DNA of 13,838 nucleotides from Lachnospiraceae bacterium UBA4317 (GTDB lineage Bacteria; Bacillota_A; Clostridia; Lachnospirales; Lachnospiraceae). Numbering within the stretch: the stretch's first letter is position 1; each line of letters opens with the position of its first letter. The notes beneath the pieces are model-generated. The model was not told the DNA's origin, ran no database searches, and was given only the letters and a program-made list of their open reading frames with translations. The position numbers and the translations under genes were made by a program. Positions 13,776 to 13,838 of the stretch are shown here, one piece after another. The stretch covers positions 1-13,838 of the forward strand of contig DGUF01000059.1 in NCBI GenBank assembly GCA_002394525.1. The letters are read 5' to 3'.

Positions 13776-13838
13776 TTACTGATCAAAGTTGATATTCACA
13801 TCCGTCACATCCGGCAGATCCGCGGCGTTTTGCGTCAA
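13776..13838 (-). CDS. Possible 3' end of an upstream gene (20 codons)
   Basis: At the right edge one minus-strand frame reads LTQNAADLPDVTDVNINFDQ and stops with TAA (13778-13776), 117 bp before the surface-protein ribosome binding site. The composition looks like a real protein end and unlike the Arg/Pro-rich shadow frames, but it is too short to identify. The 13683-13775 gap holds a GC-rich palindrome and no clear promoter. Confidence 0.4.
   Translation of the reverse strand: MTQNAADLPDVTDVNINFDQ

Overview
The window looks like part of a GC-rich genome of an anaerobic Firmicute, most likely class Clostridia and probably Lachnospiraceae-like. This rests on an archaeal/clostridial-style minimal SUF gene pair (C before B), a clostripain-family protease, an RSH-type HD hydrolase, strong AGGAGG ribosome binding sites, and a very large CnaB/VaFE-type surface protein with a Gram-positive C-terminal anchor. 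High GC at third positions creates long antisense open frames that are not genes. The organism assignment is inference.

Layout. (1) 1-1559, plus strand: the 3' end of a SufC-like ATPase, a short SufB-like protein, and an 80-residue CxxC protein of unknown function. (2) 1663-2439, minus strand: a small HD-domain hydrolase resembling the (p)ppGpp hydrolase domain of RSH proteins. Its leader (about 2440-2617) is a run of nested inverted repeats bounded by an 11-bp imperfect terminal inverted repeat. A good promoter (TTGAAA, 17 bp, TATAGT) has its -10 box inside one terminus. (3) 2646-2831, plus strand: a divergent promoter, tRNA-Thr(GGT) and a strong intrinsic terminator. (4) 3048-7336, minus strand: a probable three-gene operon of lipoprotein, membrane-anchored clostripain-type peptidase and a C39-like cysteine peptidase. 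The two peptidase genes overlap by ATGA. (5) 7392-13659, minus strand: a 2054-residue surface protein with its own perfect 16-bp terminator. (6) The last 63 bases may be the 3' end of another minus-strand gene.

How the parts fit. The SufC/SufB pair would supply Fe-S clusters in the cytosol. The lipoprotein and clostripain-like protein are both predicted to sit on the outer face of the membrane, which suggests an envelope proteolysis module. The C39-like partner has no visible export signal, which makes its tight coupling curious. The giant protein reads as a multi-domain adhesin: signal peptide, Ser/Pro/Glu-rich stalk, thioester-like head, about eight SpaA/CnaB-like domains (three of them near-identical 95-residue tandem copies), three VaFE-type ester-bond domains, a Pro-rich wall segment, and an atypical ARTGDE sorting-like motif before the membrane helix and basic tail.

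The points most worth a second look are the palindromic leader/element at 2463-2617, the coupled two-peptidase operon, and the giant adhesin (unusual anchor, exact 285-bp repeats, TTG start with a hairpin against its ribosome binding site). No CRISPR array, transposase, integrase or complete phage module was seen.
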